From: Noviherbaspirillum malthae
GTDB lineage: Bacteria > Pseudomonadota > Gammaproteobacteria > Burkholderiales > Burkholderiaceae_D
Length of the DNA stretch: 64,000 nt
Direction: 5' to 3'
Assembly: GCF_015352985.1 (NCBI RefSeq)
Contig: NZ_JACYXF010000002.1
Coordinates: 310,001 to 374,000, forward strand
Under the pieces are notes generated by a model. It did not search any database. It was not told the origin of the DNA and worked only from the letters and a program-made list of their open reading frames with translations. Shown piece by piece: positions 39,682 to 51,689 of this stretch (position 1 is its first letter; every line of letters starts with the position of its first letter). The translations under genes and the position numbers were made by a program.

Positions 39682-39774
39682 TGGTGCCCGAGACCGGAAT
39701 CGAACCGGTACGCCCCCTCTCGGGTAAGCGGCGGATTTTAAGTCCGCTGTGTCTACCAATTTCACCACTCGGGC
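39682..39774 (-). tRNA. tRNA-Leu (UAA)
   Basis: Folds as a class II tRNA with acceptor GCCCGAG/CTCGGGC, encoded CCA, anticodon loop CTTAAAA (UAA), a long variable arm and GGTTCGATTCC T-loop. Its 3' end faces the mobile block at 33-39.7 kb, the usual orientation for a tRNA used as an integration site. It is the last member of the Gly-Gly-Cys-Leu series. Confidence 0.95.
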
Positions 39775-39798
39775 AAGGCAGGCGGCTGATGCAGATAC

Positions 39799-39822
39799 GA
39801 AAAAAGCGCACGCGGCGCTTTT
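39799..39822 (-). terminator. Terminator-like hairpin between tRNA-Cys and tRNA-Leu
   Basis: Stem AAAAGCGC/GCGCTTTT with a 5-nt loop, followed on the minus strand by TT. It could act on either strand. Confidence 0.55.
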
Positions 39823-39831
39823 CTGGAAAAC

Positions 39832-39905
39832 TGGAGGCGGGGGTCGGGATCGAACCGGCGTAAACGGCTTTGCAGGCCGCTGCATAACCACTTTGCTACC
39901 CCGCC
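39832..39905 (-). tRNA. tRNA-Cys (GCA)
   Basis: 74 nt with encoded CCA; acceptor GGCGGGG/CCCCGCC, anticodon GCA in CCTGCAAAG, T-loop GGTTCGATCCC. Reads leftward, 112 bp after the nearer tRNA-Gly. Confidence 0.95.
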
Positions 39906-40017
39906 ATGGGGAGGTATTGTAACCACAAACTGCAATCCGCGTTGGCATCGGACTGTAAAATCCGTTTGCTTTCGCAGCAGGATTCGACTGACAACTTCCG
40001 ATCGAACCCAGAGAAAC

Positions 40018-40093
40018 TGGAGCGGGAAAAGAGTCTCGAACTCTCGACCTCAACCTTGGCAAGGTTGCGCTCTACCAACTGAGCTATTCCCGC
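40018..40093 (-). tRNA. tRNA-Gly (GCC), copy 2
   Basis: 76 nt with CCA, anticodon GCC. Almost identical to the copy at 40175-40250; the only differences form a compensated acceptor pair (A-U here, G-C there). Confidence 0.95.
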
Positions 40094-40141
40094 ATGAACT
40101 GCACATAATCATCAGACAAGCGTGGCACTTTCTGATGAAAT

Positions 40142-40167
40142 AAAAAAGGAAGCTAGAAGCTTCCTTT
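40142..40167 (-). terminator. Rho-independent terminator-like hairpin between the two tRNA-Gly genes
   Basis: Minus strand AAAGGAAGC-loop-GCTTCCTTT followed by TTTA. It lies 8 bp after the first tRNA-Gly, so some transcripts may end here and others read through to the second. Confidence 0.65.
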
Positions 40168-40174
40168 CGGATTC

Positions 40175-40250
40175 TGGAGCGGGAGAAGAGTCTCGAACTC
40201 TCGACCTCAACCTTGGCAAGGTTGCGCTCTACCAACTGAGCTACTCCCGC
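40175..40250 (-). tRNA. tRNA-Gly (GCC), copy 1
   Basis: 76 nt with encoded CCA, acceptor GCGGGAG/CTCCCGC, anticodon GCC in CTTGCCAAG. First gene behind a consensus promoter. Confidence 0.95.
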
Positions 40251-40267
40251 ATTCACAACAGACACGC

Positions 40268-40295
40268 ATTATAGAGAATAAAAGATTCTTGTCAA
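40268..40295 (-). promoter_or_regulatory. Consensus sigma-70 promoter of the tRNA cluster
   Basis: Minus strand TTGACA (40290-40295), 16-bp spacer, TATAAT (40268-40273): both hexamers are perfect. The start site would lie about 10 bp before tRNA-Gly, as expected for a strong stable-RNA promoter. Confidence 0.85.
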
Positions 40296-40402
40296 CCCTC
40301 GTTCCCTGCGTCTCACTGCAACGACTTCCTTCAACGCATTCAATACGCGAAGCATTGGATGCGATGCGAGCGTGCATTCAAGTCTCGCACATCAAGGCAA
40401 GA

Positions 40403-40999
40403 TCAGAACACCGGCCCTGCTTTTTCCTTGATCAGCGGCCACGCCTTGCGCAGATAATAGAACATCGACCACACGGTCAGCACCGCTGCAATGACGAGCA
40501 GCCATGCGCCCCACAGCCGCGTATCGATGACGCCGAACAGCGTGTCGCTGAACAGCAGCATTGGAATGGCAATCATCTGCGCGGTGGTCTTAATTTTTCC
40601 GAGCGAGCTGACCGCGACGGATTTCGACGCGCCCAGCTGCGCCATCCATTCCCTCAACGCGGAAATGGCGATCTCGCGGCCGATGATGATGAAGGCGACC
40701 ACCGCATTCACACGGTCAAATTCGACCAGCACGAGCAATGCGCCGGCCACCATGAGCTTGTCGGCGACGGGATCGAGGAAGGCGCCGAATGCGGATGTTT
40801 CGTTCCAGCGCCGTGCGAGGAAGCCGTCGAACCAGTCGGTCACTGCGGCAATGATGAAGATGGCGGTCGACGCCACTCCCTTTGCATAGGGAGTGAGCCA
40901 TGCGTCTGGCAAATAGAAGACGCCCACCACGAGAGGAATAAGCGCTACGCGCAGCCAGGTAAGAAGGATCGGGATATTGATGGGCATAGTCGGTGCCAT
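40403..40999 (-). CDS. pgsA: CDP-diacylglycerol-glycerol-3-phosphate 3-phosphatidyltransferase
   Basis: 198 residues. The CDP-alcohol phosphotransferase signature DG-x2-AR-x8-G-x3-D-x3-D is clear in DWFDGFLARRW...GAFLDPVADK. Several membrane helices run through the protein. It makes phosphatidylglycerol phosphate, the committed step to phosphatidylglycerol and cardiolipin, at the inner membrane. It follows uvrC by 69 bp, as in many proteobacteria. The start may be ATG 40999 or the fifth codon (40987); neither has a strong ribosome-binding site. Confidence 0.95.
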   Translation of the reverse strand: MAPTMPINIPILLTWLRVALIPLVVGVFYLPDAWLTPYAKGVASTAIFIIAAVTDWFDGFLARRWNETSAFGAFLDPVADKLMVAGALLVLVEFDRVNAVVAFIIIGREIAISALREWMAQLGASKSVAVSSLGKIKTTAQMIAIPMLLFSDTLFGVIDTRLWGAWLLVIAAVLTVWSMFYYLRKAWPLIKEKAGPVF

Positions 41000-41068
41000 T
41001 GAATTAACCCGATTATCTCGTGGAAATTGCGTTCACTGCAATTGCCGCGATACAGGCTGGATCAAAGC

Positions 41069-42934
41069 TTAGTGAAGCTGCTTGTAGATTTCTTCCGCCA
41101 GTTGACGCGAGATGCCTTCCACGGACGCAATTTCCTCGACGCTGGCGTTGGCCACGCCGCGCAATCCGCCGAACCGAGCCAGCAGTCGCTGGCGCCGTTT
41201 TGCGCCGACGCCTTCGATCTCCTCGAGACGCGACGTCTGCCGCGCCTTGGCGCGTTTGGCGCGCATGCCGGTGATGGCGAAGCGGTGCGCCTCGTCGCGG
41301 ATCTGTGCAATGAGCATCAGCGCTGCCGATTCCTTGCCGAGTTCCGCAGGAGGCCGTCCGTCGGCGAAGATGAGCGTTTCGAGGCCGACCTTGCGCCCCT
41401 CACCTTTCGCCACGCCGACGATCAGGCTAATGTCGAGTCCAAGCTCGCTGAAGACCTGGCGCGCCATTTCGACCTGGCCCTTGCCGCCGTCAACGAGCAC
41501 GATGTCCGGCATCACGCCGTCGCCATTGGCCACTTTCTCGTACCGGCGAGACAGCACCTGGCGCATGGCCGCATAGTCGTCGCCCGGCGTGATGTCGTTG
41601 ATGTTGTAGCGACGGTATTCGCCGTTCTGCATCGCATGATGGTGAAACACGACGCAGGAAGCCTGCGTCGCCTCGCCCTGGGTATGACTGATGTCGAAGC
41701 ATTCGATGCGCAGGCTTTCGAGGTCGGCGACATCCATGACCAGTACATCGACCAGTGCACGCGTACGGGCCTGCTGCGAACCCTGCTCGGACAACAGGCG
41801 CGCCAGCGCAATCTCGGCGCCCTTCTGCGCCATTTCCAGCCATTGCCTGCGCTGCCCCTGGGGCTGGAACACCAGCGTGATCCTGTGGCCGCACTGGTCC
41901 ATCAGCGCCATCATCAGTTCGGGCTCGTCGAGTTCCACGCTCAGGATGATGACCGAGGGAATGAAGGTATCGATGTAGTGCTGGGCGAGGAAGGCCTTGA
42001 GCACTTCGACTTCGGGCGGCCCTTCCGCGGCGGCAAGCGCATCGTCGACATGCGTTGGGAAGTAGGCGCGGTCGCCGAGGTGGCGTCCTCCTCTCACCAT
42101 CGCCAGGTTCACGCAGGCCCGCCCGCCCTGTACCACGATGGCAATGACGTCGATGTCCGCATCGCCCACGGTTTCCATGGTCTGCTGGTGCAGCACGCGG
42201 GACAAGGCGCTGATCTGGTTGCGCACAGCGGCGGCCTGCTCGAACTTCAGTTCCTCGGCAAAGCCGTGCATCTTCTTCTCGAGGGTTTCGAGCACTTCAG
42301 TCTGCCTGCCGCGCAGAAACTTTGCCGCATTCTCGACATCGAGCGCATAGTCTTCCTTGGCGATCGCGCCAACGCAAGGCGCGCTGCAGCGCTGGATCTG
42401 GTGCAGAAGGCACGGGCGCGTACGATTGGCGAACACGGTGTCTTCGCAGGTGCGGATGCGGAATACCTTTTGCAGGATCTGCATAGATTCCTTGACCGCC
42501 CAAGCGCTCGGAAACGGGCCGAAGTACTGGTTTTTCTTGTCGACCGAGCCGCGATAATAAGCCATGCGCGGCGTGTCCTGCGCCGTGATTTTCAGGTAGG
42601 GATAGGACTTGTCGTCGCGGAAGAGGATGTTGAAGCGAGGCTGCAGGGTCTTGATCAGATTGTTTTCGAGCAGCAGCGCTTCCGCCTCGCTTCTCGTCAC
42701 CGTCGTTTCGAGACGCGCGATGCGCTCCACCATCATTGCCGTACGCGGGCTGGCGAGCGTCTTTTGAAAATAACTGGAGACCCGTTTTTTCAGGTCGCGC
42801 GCCTTGCCCACGTAGAGCAGCTTGTCTTCCGCATCGAAATAGCGATAAACGCCGGGCAGATGCGGCAGCTTGGCCACCGTTTCCAACACGACGGCTCGCG
42901 GATCAGGCGCAGCGGATACTTCAGTTTCAGACAT
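41069..42934 (-). CDS. uvrC: UvrABC excinuclease subunit C
   Basis: 621 residues, normal length. The N-terminal GIY-YIG nuclease (LPGVYRYFD...[18 protein letters not shown]) makes the 3' incision. A UVR domain is near 205-240 and an RNase H-like domain for the 5' incision spans about 380-540 with DGGKGQ. A tandem helix-hairpin-helix lies at the C-terminus ([22 protein letters not shown]). It acts with UvrA/B in nucleotide-excision repair. The gene is between nagZ (12 bp) and pgsA. A 645-codon antisense frame here is a shadow. Confidence 0.97.
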   Translation of the reverse strand: MSETEVSAAPDPRAVVLETVAKLPHLPGVYRYFDAEDKLLYVGKARDLKKRVSSYFQKTLASPRTAMMVERIARLETTVTRSEAEALLLENNLIKTLQPRFNILFRDDKSYPYLKITAQDTPRMAYYRGSVDKKNQYFGPFPSAWAVKESMQILQKVFRIRTCEDTVFANRTRPCLLHQIQRCSAPCVGAIAKEDYALDVENAAKFLRGRQTEVLETLEKKMHGFAEELKFEQAAAVRNQISALSRVLHQQTMETVGDADIDVIAIVVQGGRACVNLAMVRGGRHLGDRAYFPTHVDDALAAAEGPPEVEVLKAFLAQHYIDTFIPSVIILSVELDEPELMMALMDQCGHRITLVFQPQGQRRQWLEMAQKGAEIALARLLSEQGSQQARTRALVDVLVMDVADLESLRIECFDISHTQGEATQASCVVFHHHAMQNGEYRRYNINDITPGDDYAAMRQVLSRRYEKVANGDGVMPDIVLVDGGKGQVEMARQVFSELGLDISLIVGVAKGEGRKVGLETLIFADGRPPAELGKESAALMLIAQIRDEAHRFAITGMRAKRAKARQTSRLEEIEGVGAKRRQRLLARFGGLRGVANASVEEIASVEGISRQLAEEIYKQLH

Positions 42935-42946
42935 CAGAACTCTTCT

Positions 42947-43999
42947 TTATGCGTCGCCCAGTGAAAGGGCCGTCTTCTTCGCCGCACGGTAGCGCGGATC
43001 TTCCTGCAGGGCATCCCATGACAGCTCGGGCGTCTGCGGGACGAGGGAAGCGATGCGCATGGCCGATTCCTTCGATGCCGCATCCTGTTTCGGATCAAGC
43101 TCGGAGAGCAACTCATCTGCCTTGTCCGGCGAATTGCAGATCAATACCATGTCGCAGCCGGCCGCCAACGCGGCTCTGGCGCCGGCGGTCACGCTGCCGG
43201 CCACCCGCGCGCCTTCCATGCTGAGATCGTCACTGAAAATGACGCCCTGGAAGCCCATGTCCTTCCGCAGGATGCCCAGCCATTTCTTCGAAAATCCCGC
43301 CGGGCGCTTGTCGACCTTGGGATAGACCACATGCGCAGGCATGACGGCGGCAAGACTGAGTCCCATCCAGTCGTAGGGAGCGGCATCCTCGCCCAGGATG
43401 GCCTTGAGGTCGCGTTCGTCCACCGGCATGTCCACATGGGAATCGGCCTTCACGAAACCATGGCCGGGAAAGTGCTTGCCGCAGTTGGCCATGCCGGCCA
43501 GCAGGAGGCCGTAATTCAGGCTGCGGGCCAATGCGCTGACCACGCGCGGATCACGGTGAAAGGAGCGGTCGCCGATCACGCCTGACTCGCCATAGTCCAG
43601 ATCCAGTACCGGAGTGAACGACAGGTCGACGCCGCATGCGCGCAGTTCGGAAGCCAGCACGAAACCCACGTCGGTGGCGGCACGCATGGAGGCCAGCACA
43701 TCGCTGTCCCAGAGTTCGCCCAGCCTGCGCATGGCAGGCAGGCGGGTGAATCCGTCGGTTCTGAACCGCTGGACGCGGCCGCCTTCATGGTCCACGGCGA
43801 TGAGAACGCCCGGCCGTGCCGCATGGATGGCTTGCGTCAAAGCAGTCAACTGCGCACGGTTCTCGTAATTGCGGGCAAACAAAATCACACCGCCTGTCAG
43901 CGGATGCCGGATGCGGCGAACATCTTCCTCGGTCAAGTCCTTGCCGACCACATCAAGCATGACCGGCCCGAGCGCCGCGTTTGCTGCCGATTCACTCAT
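42947..43999 (-). CDS. nagZ: Beta-N-acetylhexosaminidase (GH3)
   Basis: 350 residues. The GH3 motif KHFPGHG with the later SHVDMP loop (catalytic His) and the nucleophile Asp in [12 protein letters not shown] are present. It removes N-acetylglucosamine from anhydro-muropeptides in the cytoplasm during cell-wall recycling. Its ATG overlaps the acpS stop (ATGA at 43996-43999), so it is translationally coupled to acpS; the acpS-nagZ pairing is usual in this group. Confidence 0.95.
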   Translation of the reverse strand: MSESAANAALGPVMLDVVGKDLTEEDVRRIRHPLTGGVILFARNYENRAQLTALTQAIHAARPGVLIAVDHEGGRVQRFRTDGFTRLPAMRRLGELWDSDVLASMRAATDVGFVLASELRACGVDLSFTPVLDLDYGESGVIGDRSFHRDPRVVSALARSLNYGLLLAGMANCGKHFPGHGFVKADSHVDMPVDERDLKAILGEDAAPYDWMGLSLAAVMPAHVVYPKVDKRPAGFSKKWLGILRKDMGFQGVIFSDDLSMEGARVAGSVTAGARAALAAGCDMVLICNSPDKADELLSELDPKQDAASKESAMRIASLVPQTPELSWDALQEDPRYRAAKKTALSLGDA

Positions 44000-44388
44000 T
44001 TTTTCTCCACGATGACGAAAGCGACCGCATAGTCCGCCTCATCGGTAATCGATACCTGTGCGGTCAGTCCGTTTTGCTCCATGAAATCCTTCAACGCCCC
44101 GCTGGTAACTGCGACAGGTTTGCCGCCGGGCGCGTTCAATGTCTGCATCGCGCGCCAAGTCATGGGCATGCGCATGCCGAGGCCGATCGCCTTGGAAAAT
44201 GCCTCCTTGGCGGCAAAGCGCGTCGCCAGGAAACGGATGCCGCGGGCTTCGACCTTTGCCTTGCGGGCGAAGTACTTTTCCAGTTCCTGCGGTCCCAGGA
44301 TTTTTTCGGCAAAGCGCTCGCCGTTGCGGGCAAGCGCCGCTTCGATGCGCGAGATCTGGATGATGTCCGTCCCGATGCCGTAGATCAT
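43996..44388 (-). CDS. acpS: Holo-[acyl-carrier-protein] synthase
   Basis: 130 residues from ATG 44388, beginning [16 protein letters not shown] with the Mg2+-binding Asp8; [10 protein letters not shown] is the second conserved motif. It transfers 4'-phosphopantetheine from CoA to the Ser of AcpP, encoded 13 kb to the right. The start overlaps the pdxJ stop (ATGA); a longer frame to 44454 is rejected because of this overlap and the family length. Confidence 0.95.
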   Translation of the reverse strand: MIYGIGTDIIQISRIEAALARNGERFAEKILGPQELEKYFARKAKVEARGIRFLATRFAAKEAFSKAIGLGMRMPMTWRAMQTLNAPGGKPVAVTSGALKDFMEQNGLTAQVSITDEADYAVAFVIVEKK

Positions 44389-45152
44389 TTCTTGTGCAGG
44401 CCGAGGCGGGCCGCAGTCATGATGGCCTTCATTTCCTTGACCGCGTTCTTCCAACCGATGAAGACGGCCTGCGCGACGATGGCGTGTCCGATGTTGAGTT
44501 CCTGGATTTCGGGAATGGCTGCGATCGCCTGCACGTTGGTGTAATGCAGTCCATGGCCGGCATTGACCTTGAGACCCTGCTTCATGCCGTCGAGTACTGC
44601 CAGCTGCACCCTTTCCAGTTCTCTCTGCACTTCTTCCTCGGTGGCAGCTTCGGCATAGCGGCCGGTATGGATTTCGATGACCGGAGCGCCCGCCTCCGCA
44701 GCGGCGCGGATCTGGGTCGGATCGGGATCGATGAACAGGCTCACGCGAATGCCGCTCCGCTGCAGCTGGCGCACTGCCGCCTGCACTTCGGTGAAGTACT
44801 TGACGACATCAAGCCCGCCCTCAGTGGTGACTTCATTGCGGCGCTCCGGCACGAGGCAGACATCGTGAGGCTTGATGCGGCAGGCGAAGTCGATCATTTC
44901 ATTGGTGACGGCCGACTCCAGGTTCATCCTTGTGCGCAGTTGGGGATGAAGGGCTTCCACATCCGCATCGCGGATATGGCGACGGTCTTCCCTCAGATGC
45001 AGGGTGATGCAGTCGGCTCCCGCTTCTTCGGCCAGGAGAGCGGCTTGAATCGGATCGGGATAGACCGTGCCGCGCGCGTTTCGCAACGTTGCGACATGGT
45101 CGATATTGACTCCAAGGTCGATGACGGGGGTATGGGGGTTCAGAAGGCTCAT
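44385..45152 (-). CDS. pdxJ: Pyridoxine 5'-phosphate synthase
   Basis: 255 residues from ATG 45152; an alternative GTG at 45167 touches the recO stop. The N-terminal [18 protein letters not shown] and the middle [12 protein letters not shown] and [17 protein letters not shown] are PdxJ signatures. It condenses 1-deoxyxylulose 5-phosphate and 3-amino-2-oxopropyl phosphate in the last ring-forming step of DXP-dependent vitamin B6 synthesis. It lies between recO and acpS in a tight leftward operon. Confidence 0.96.
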   Translation of the reverse strand: MSLLNPHTPVIDLGVNIDHVATLRNARGTVYPDPIQAALLAEEAGADCITLHLREDRRHIRDADVEALHPQLRTRMNLESAVTNEMIDFACRIKPHDVCLVPERRNEVTTEGGLDVVKYFTEVQAAVRQLQRSGIRVSLFIDPDPTQIRAAAEAGAPVIEIHTGRYAEAATEEEVQRELERVQLAVLDGMKQGLKVNAGHGLHYTNVQAIAAIPEIQELNIGHAIVAQAVFIGWKNAVKEMKAIMTAARLGLHKK

Positions 45153-45166
45153 GGCAATCGGCGTCA

Positions 45167-46024
45167 CTATAATTGCATCAAATCTAACAGAATTTGCCGC
45201 GTATTGAGCGGAGCTCCGCCAAGGTGGTGCGCCAGCAGGAAGCGCATCAGGAACTTGCTCTGCAACTGCGTATTGCTGTCCGAATAATCTTCACGTTCCA
45301 TATCCAGCAGCGTCTTGCCGGAAACCCGGGGCGCCATGTCATCGGCGCGCGGTGTGCGCGGTCCCTGCTCCGGATCGACCACGTAGGTGTCGGTGGCGAC
45401 AATGGCCTCTCCGGTTTCGGAGCTCAAGCGGAACTCGCTGGCGACGCCGGTTTCCTTGAGCAGGCTGCGCTCGAATTTCCGCAGTACGATAGGAGGCGGC
45501 TCGTCGTGGGCGAGCTGGTTCAGGGTCGAGACATAGTGATCAAACAGGGAAGGATGCGGATCGTCGCGTGCCACCAGCTTCATCAGCAGTTCATTGAGAT
45601 AGAAACCGCAAAGCAGCGCCGACTTTTCCAGGGGCAACAGGCCGCCTATCCATTCCGCATCGGTGAGGGTCTTGATCTCCGCCTTGCCGGTCCAGCCTAC
45701 CGACAGCGGCTGGAAGGTCTGCAGCACGCCGCGCAGTTTGGAATGCGGCCGCTTGGCGCCCTTGGCCACCAATGCGACACGGCCGTAATCGCGCGTGAAC
45801 ACATCGACGATGAGGCTGGTTTCCTTGTAGGGATAACTATGCAGCACGAAGGCCGGCTGGCCGGCAATGCGGATCTCCTTCTCGGGAGTTCGATTGCGGC
45901 CGGCCGTGCCAGCACTCGTGCGGCGCGGCGCAGTGCCGGCGGGCCGGCTTTGCTGCACAGGATCTGATTGGGACAAACCTGCGGGCTCTGCGATTTGAGA
46001 CGGTTCGTTTTGTGTGAGAGGCAC
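45167..46024 (-). CDS. recO: DNA repair protein RecO
   Basis: 285 residues. An N-terminal extension (about 1-50, Pro/Arg-rich, probably disordered) precedes the OB fold ([35 protein letters not shown]), which is the RecO hallmark, and a helical C-terminal domain. It promotes RecA loading in the RecFOR pathway. Most RecO proteins are about 240 residues, so the tail is longer than usual; a later start is possible but no good one is seen. Confidence 0.94.
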   Translation of the reverse strand: MPLTQNEPSQIAEPAGLSQSDPVQQSRPAGTAPRRTSAGTAGRNRTPEKEIRIAGQPAFVLHSYPYKETSLIVDVFTRDYGRVALVAKGAKRPHSKLRGVLQTFQPLSVGWTGKAEIKTLTDAEWIGGLLPLEKSALLCGFYLNELLMKLVARDDPHPSLFDHYVSTLNQLAHDEPPPIVLRKFERSLLKETGVASEFRLSSETGEAIVATDTYVVDPEQGPRTPRADDMAPRVSGKTLLDMEREDYSDSNTQLQSKFLMRFLLAHHLGGAPLNTRQILLDLMQL

Positions 46025-46078
46025 GAGCGTATCTGCGTTCTTGTGGCGGGCAGTCGCGCGACGGCGTCACCCGGCTAT

Positions 46079-46981
46079 TTATTCATATCCGTATGCACGC
46101 AGGCCGGCTTCGTTGTCTGCCCAACCGGACTTTACCTTAACCCATATTTCAAGATAGATGGGGCCGCCGAACAGTTTTTCCATATCGAGCCTGGACTGGG
46201 TTGAAATTTCCTTCAGCTTCGCCCCTTTCTGGCCGATAACCATCGCCTTGTGCCCTTCCCGTTCGACCAGGATCGCCGCAAAAATTCTGCGCAGATTGCC
46301 TTCCTGTTCGAACTTCTCGATCAGGACAGTACTGGTATAGGGCAGTTCTTCGCCGACGAAACGGAACACCTTTTCCCGGACGATTTCGGCAGCCAGGAAT
46401 TTCTCGCTGCGGTCGGTAATGTCATCGGCGTCAAACATGGGGGGATTGACCGGCAGATACTTCTCGATCTCCTGCTCAAGCAGATTCAGCTGGAAACGCT
46501 GCTTTGCCGAGACCGGCACGACTTGTGCAAATTCATGCTCGGCAGCGACTTTCTGGGCAAAGGGCATCAATACGGCCTTGTCCTTGATGTGGTCCGACTT
46601 GTTGATGACCAGAATGCAAGGCACGTTTTTGGGAAGCAGTTCAAGCACCTGCCTGTCTGCCTGCTCGAAGACGCCGGCCTCGACAACGAAGAGGATCACA
46701 TCCGCAGCTGTCAGCGTCGTGGTGACCGTTCTGTTCAGGGTCCTGTTCAAGGCATTGGAATGCTTGGTCTGGAAGCCCGGCGTATCGACATAAACGAACT
46801 GCGCCGTTTCATGCGTCTGGATACCTGTGATCCTGTGCCGCGTGGTTTGCGCCTTGCGTGAGGTAATGCTGACTTTCGCGCCGATCAGCGCGTTCATCAG
46901 TGTGGATTTGCCTACATTGGGGCGGCCGACGATGGCGATATAGCCGCAGCGGAAGCCGGAAGATTCGTCTGAGGAGGTCAT
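46079..46981 (-). CDS. era: GTPase Era
   Basis: 300 residues. G motifs: GRPNVGKST (about 17-25), switch T, DTPGF (about 66), NKSD (about 126). A C-terminal KH domain carries [16 protein letters not shown]. It binds 16S rRNA and guides 30S subunit assembly. Its ATG overlaps the rnc stop (ATGA), and rnc-era coupling is conserved across proteobacteria. Confidence 0.97.
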   Translation of the reverse strand: MTSSDESSGFRCGYIAIVGRPNVGKSTLMNALIGAKVSITSRKAQTTRHRITGIQTHETAQFVYVDTPGFQTKHSNALNRTLNRTVTTTLTAADVILFVVEAGVFEQADRQVLELLPKNVPCILVINKSDHIKDKAVLMPFAQKVAAEHEFAQVVPVSAKQRFQLNLLEQEIEKYLPVNPPMFDADDITDRSEKFLAAEIVREKVFRFVGEELPYTSTVLIEKFEQEGNLRRIFAAILVEREGHKAMVIGQKGAKLKEISTQSRLDMEKLFGGPIYLEIWVKVKSGWADNEAGLRAYGYE

Positions 46982-47982
46982 GCAGTCTTTGTTTGGGAAG
47001 GCGGTGAAGACACGCCTTTGTCGTCCTGGGACATCGGTTTTTCGACAGCGGAATCGTCCGTGTCCGACGCCGGATTCAGGTCCAGGCGGGTCTGGGATAG
47101 GTCGGGTGCGCTTTCAATCGCTTCCGCCCTGGTGTCAGTCTTGGGCTCCGCCTTGACCGAGGTCTTGCCGGACTTGCGGCTTGCGCCATCGCCCGGGGCA
47201 TTTGGTGTATTCGGCGTGTTCGAGACATCCGTCTGAATGGTGGCAATGCCGGCAAGCTTCAGCTGCGATGCCCGGGGCCGTGCCTTGCGTGCGGTTCCGG
47301 TGCTCTTGAGCAGCGCATTCTGGACAGCCTCGAGCGCCAGTTTCGCGGCTGCCTGCTCGCCCGCCCTGCGGCTGCCGCCGGTACCGAATACCTGAATATC
47401 GAGCTTGGGCACCAGGCACTCCACTTCGAATTCCTGGTTATGCGCTGCACCATGGGTCGCTACGACATTGTATTGTGGCAATGCAATTTTCTTGCCCTGC
47501 AAATATTCCTGCAGCAGGGTCTTCGCGTCCTTGCCCAAGGTTTTGGGGTCGACGGTATCAAGAATGGGAATGTAAAGCGCGCGGATCACGTCGCGTGCGG
47601 AGTTGAAGCCGCCATCGAGGAAAATTGCGCCGAACAAGGCTTCCAGCGTGTCAGCAAGAATGGACGGACGCCTGAAGCCGCCGGATTTCAATTCCCCCTC
47701 GCCGAGCCGCAGGAATTGCGACAATTCCAGCCTCTGCGCAATTTCATACAGCGATTGCTGCTTCACCAGATTTGCACGAAGACGGGAAAGGTCGCCTTCG
47801 TCGATCTTCAGATAGCGCTCGAACAGAAGGGACGCGACTACGCAATTCAGGACGGAATCGCCAAGGAATTCCAGCCTTTCGTTATGCACACTGCTGTGGC
47901 TGCGATGCGTCAATGCTTGCTGCAGTAATGCAGCATCCTTGAACGCATGCCCCAGCCGGTCTTGCAATAACTTGAAATCCAT
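46978..47982 (-). CDS. rnc: Ribonuclease III with long C-terminal extension
   Basis: 334 residues against about 226 in E. coli. The RNase III signature [13 protein letters not shown] is near 35-47, the second catalytic Asp/Glu pair in [15 protein letters not shown] near 111-125, and a dsRNA-binding domain spans about 157-225. Beyond it is a roughly 100-residue low-complexity tail (Thr, Pro, Asp, Lys-rich) ending [10 protein letters not shown]. Tails of this sort occur in Oxalobacteraceae and Burkholderiaceae. It processes rRNA and dsRNA; function of the tail is unknown. Confidence 0.96.
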   Translation of the reverse strand: MDFKLLQDRLGHAFKDAALLQQALTHRSHSSVHNERLEFLGDSVLNCVVASLLFERYLKIDEGDLSRLRANLVKQQSLYEIAQRLELSQFLRLGEGELKSGGFRRPSILADTLEALFGAIFLDGGFNSARDVIRALYIPILDTVDPKTLGKDAKTLLQEYLQGKKIALPQYNVVATHGAAHNQEFEVECLVPKLDIQVFGTGGSRRAGEQAAAKLALEAVQNALLKSTGTARKARPRASQLKLAGIATIQTDVSNTPNTPNAPGDGASRKSGKTSVKAEPKTDTRAEAIESAPDLSQTRLDLNPASDTDDSAVEKPMSQDDKGVSSPPSQTKTA

Positions 47983-48017
47983 CTCGCTCCGTCGCCCAAA
48001 TCCTTCTACTGTTCAGA

Positions 48018-48392
48018 TTAACCGCCGCCTGCATTCCGGCCGGTTGTTGCCACATAGTCAATCACCAGACTTGCCGGACCGACCAGCGGAATACGCCTTT
48101 CATAGGCCACGCTGACGTCAAAGCCTTCGGCGGTCTTGATGATCTCGAGGTCCTTCCCGGTCACGGACTCTATGTAACCCGCGCTGCGCTGCTTTTCAAA
48201 AGCATCCTGAATCTCGCGTGCAGTCGTTCCCGTATTCTTCGCGTTGACGATCGCCTTCTTGATCGCACTATATTCGACAACGGTCGGAACGACTTTGAGC
48301 CCCAACACAGCAAGTACCGCAACAACTGCAATAACAAACAGGAACCCCGTAAGAGACAAGCCCGACTCCCTGGCGGCCGACCTCATATTCAT
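48018..48392 (-). CDS. DUF4845 membrane-anchored protein
   Basis: 124 residues starting MNMRSAARESGLSLTGFLFVIAVVAVLAVLG, a single N-terminal helix with a pilin-like look, then a small periplasmic domain (EYSAIKKAIVNAKNTG...). This is the DUF4845 family always found between lepB and rnc in betaproteobacteria. GGGAGTGGTGA precedes the ATG. Function is unknown; context suggests envelope biogenesis. Confidence 0.9.
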   Translation of the reverse strand: MNMRSAARESGLSLTGFLFVIAVVAVLAVLGLKVVPTVVEYSAIKKAIVNAKNTGTTAREIQDAFEKQRSAGYIESVTGKDLEIIKTAEGFDVSVAYERRIPLVGPASLVIDYVATTGRNAGGG

Positions 48393-48416
48393 TCACCACT
48401 CCCTTGATGTCTTTAT

Positions 48417-49324
48417 TTATTGAAACCCGCCGATACGCTTGATATTCCCGAAGTTCATCCAGACAAAGAAGGCCTTGCCCACGATGTACTGATCCGGCAC
48501 GAAGCCCCAATACCGGCTATCGAGACTATTATCCCGATTATCCCCCATCATGAAGTAATGTCCAGCAGGGACTGTGCAGGTGAATCCTTCGACGTTGTAG
48601 CTGCATGCTTCGTGCATCGGGAAAGGATCCGGATTCTGCACATACGACGGCGCCCGCTCGTCATTGAGAATCTTGTGCGTGACGCCGGACAGATTCTCCA
48701 GATACTGTTTGGAATAGTTCAAATGCTCTTCGTCAAGGTAATCCGGCAGCGGCTGATACGACAGCTCCTTGCCATTGATGATCAAGCGCTTGTTTTTATA
48801 GGTGATTTTATCACCAGGTACACCGACGACACGCTTGATGTAATCAAGCGATGGGTCTTTCGGAAACTTGAAGACCATGACATCGCCGCGCTGCGGATCG
48901 TTGATCTGTATGATCTTTTTGTTAATGATCGGCAAGCGGATACCGTAGGTAAACTTGTTGACCAGAATGAGGTCGCCGATGACGAGCGTCGGCACCATGG
49001 AGCTGGACGGAATCTTGAACGGCTCGTACAGGAAAGACCTGAGGAAGAACACCAGGGCAATGACCGGAAAGAAACTGCCGGAGTATTCAATCCATGTCGG
49101 CTGCTTGAGCATCTCGGCTTCGAGCCGGCTACGGCCGCTGTCGTCGACCTTGATGCCGTCGGCCCGGAGCTTCGCATGGCGGGCGTCGAATTCGGCGAGC
49201 GCCTGATTCGCCTTCGCCCGCCGGAGCCGGGAAAAGTGAAAAACATCCAGGAACCAGATGATCCCGGTAGCGATAGTCAGAATGAAAAGAATAAGTGCAA
49301 AGTTTCCGAGGATCGATTGCAGAT

Positions 49325-49328
<4 letters not shown>
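48417..49328 (-). CDS. lepB: Signal peptidase I
   Basis: 303 residues. Two N-terminal membrane segments (about 9-27 and 86-100) precede the catalytic Ser110 (PSSSM) and Lys165 ([11 protein letters not shown]), and the later box [16 protein letters not shown] is intact. It cleaves Sec and Tat signal peptides on the periplasmic face. Its ATG overlaps the lepA stop (49325-49328), giving the conserved lepA-lepB operon. Confidence 0.97.
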
Positions 49329-51118
<1,790 letters not shown>

Positions 51119-51136
51119 TAACTAAGATACAACTAC

Positions 51137-51180
51137 AAAAAAGGCGCTCCGAGCGGGGTAAGCCCCCAGTTGAGCGCCTT
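51137..51180 (-). terminator. Rho-independent terminator between the glutaredoxin-like gene and lepA
   Basis: On the minus strand AAGGCGCTC and GAGCGCCTT pair, with an inner GGGG/CCCC stem, followed by TTTTTTG. It would end transcription from the mucD/glutaredoxin side. Confidence 0.8.
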
Positions 51181-51278
51181 ATGACAGAAGAATATTCGAT
51201 GCCCGGCATTCTACCGGATTTCGAGAGGGAAAGCCCACAAAATCGCCCGATAAGAAGTACTAGCGCCCGATGTGCATG

Positions 51279-51536
51279 TCATCGCGCACCGGAAAGAAAC
51301 TCCCGCGTCCTTGCCTCATTGAGAAAATAATTGCACAACTCGACGGCACTTGCATCGCCTCTACGTGCGAAGAGTACGGGAACACGTTCATCGAACTGCG
51401 CCACCAGCGTCTCGTCGGAATCGACATCGACCGTTTCTACGGTAAACGGATATTCGCTGCTGAGGGCCTGCAGCGCCTCAAGCATGTCATCGCACAAGTG
51501 GCAATAGGATCGGGAATATAAGGTGAAGTGGACCAC
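51279..51536 (-). CDS. Glutaredoxin/thioredoxin-fold small protein
   Basis: 85 residues from GTG 51536, beginning VHFTLYSRSYCHLCDDM with an N-terminal CxxC (CHLC) active site, then the cis-Pro in ERVPVLFARRG. This is the glutaredoxin-like DUF836 type. It probably exchanges disulfides in the cytoplasm. The gene is conserved between mucD and lepA in Burkholderiales. The ribosome-binding site is weak, so the start could be off by a few codons. Confidence 0.88.
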   Translation of the reverse strand: MVHFTLYSRSYCHLCDDMLEALQALSSEYPFTVETVDVDSDETLVAQFDERVPVLFARRGDASAVELCNYFLNEARTREFLSGAR

Positions 51537-51689
51537 GACATCGACTTATCAAGCGGTGGCTGGGGACAATAGCCATCGTTGTCGACTTCGGCTATTGCCG
51601 CTGCAGTGACTGCAAGGCGGTTTGCAGTATACCGCCTCCCCTGAAAGAATGGTACTGAATGCCGCACAAGCCGGCTTTACTCGAACGTA

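Noticed and set aside
39682..40250. Short ORFs across the tRNA cluster
   Set aside because: They are translations of tRNA genes and spacers, not proteins.
41027..42964. 645-codon open frame antisense to uvrC
   Set aside because: uvrC on the other strand has every expected domain; the antisense product has no domain and reflects high-GC codon shadowing.
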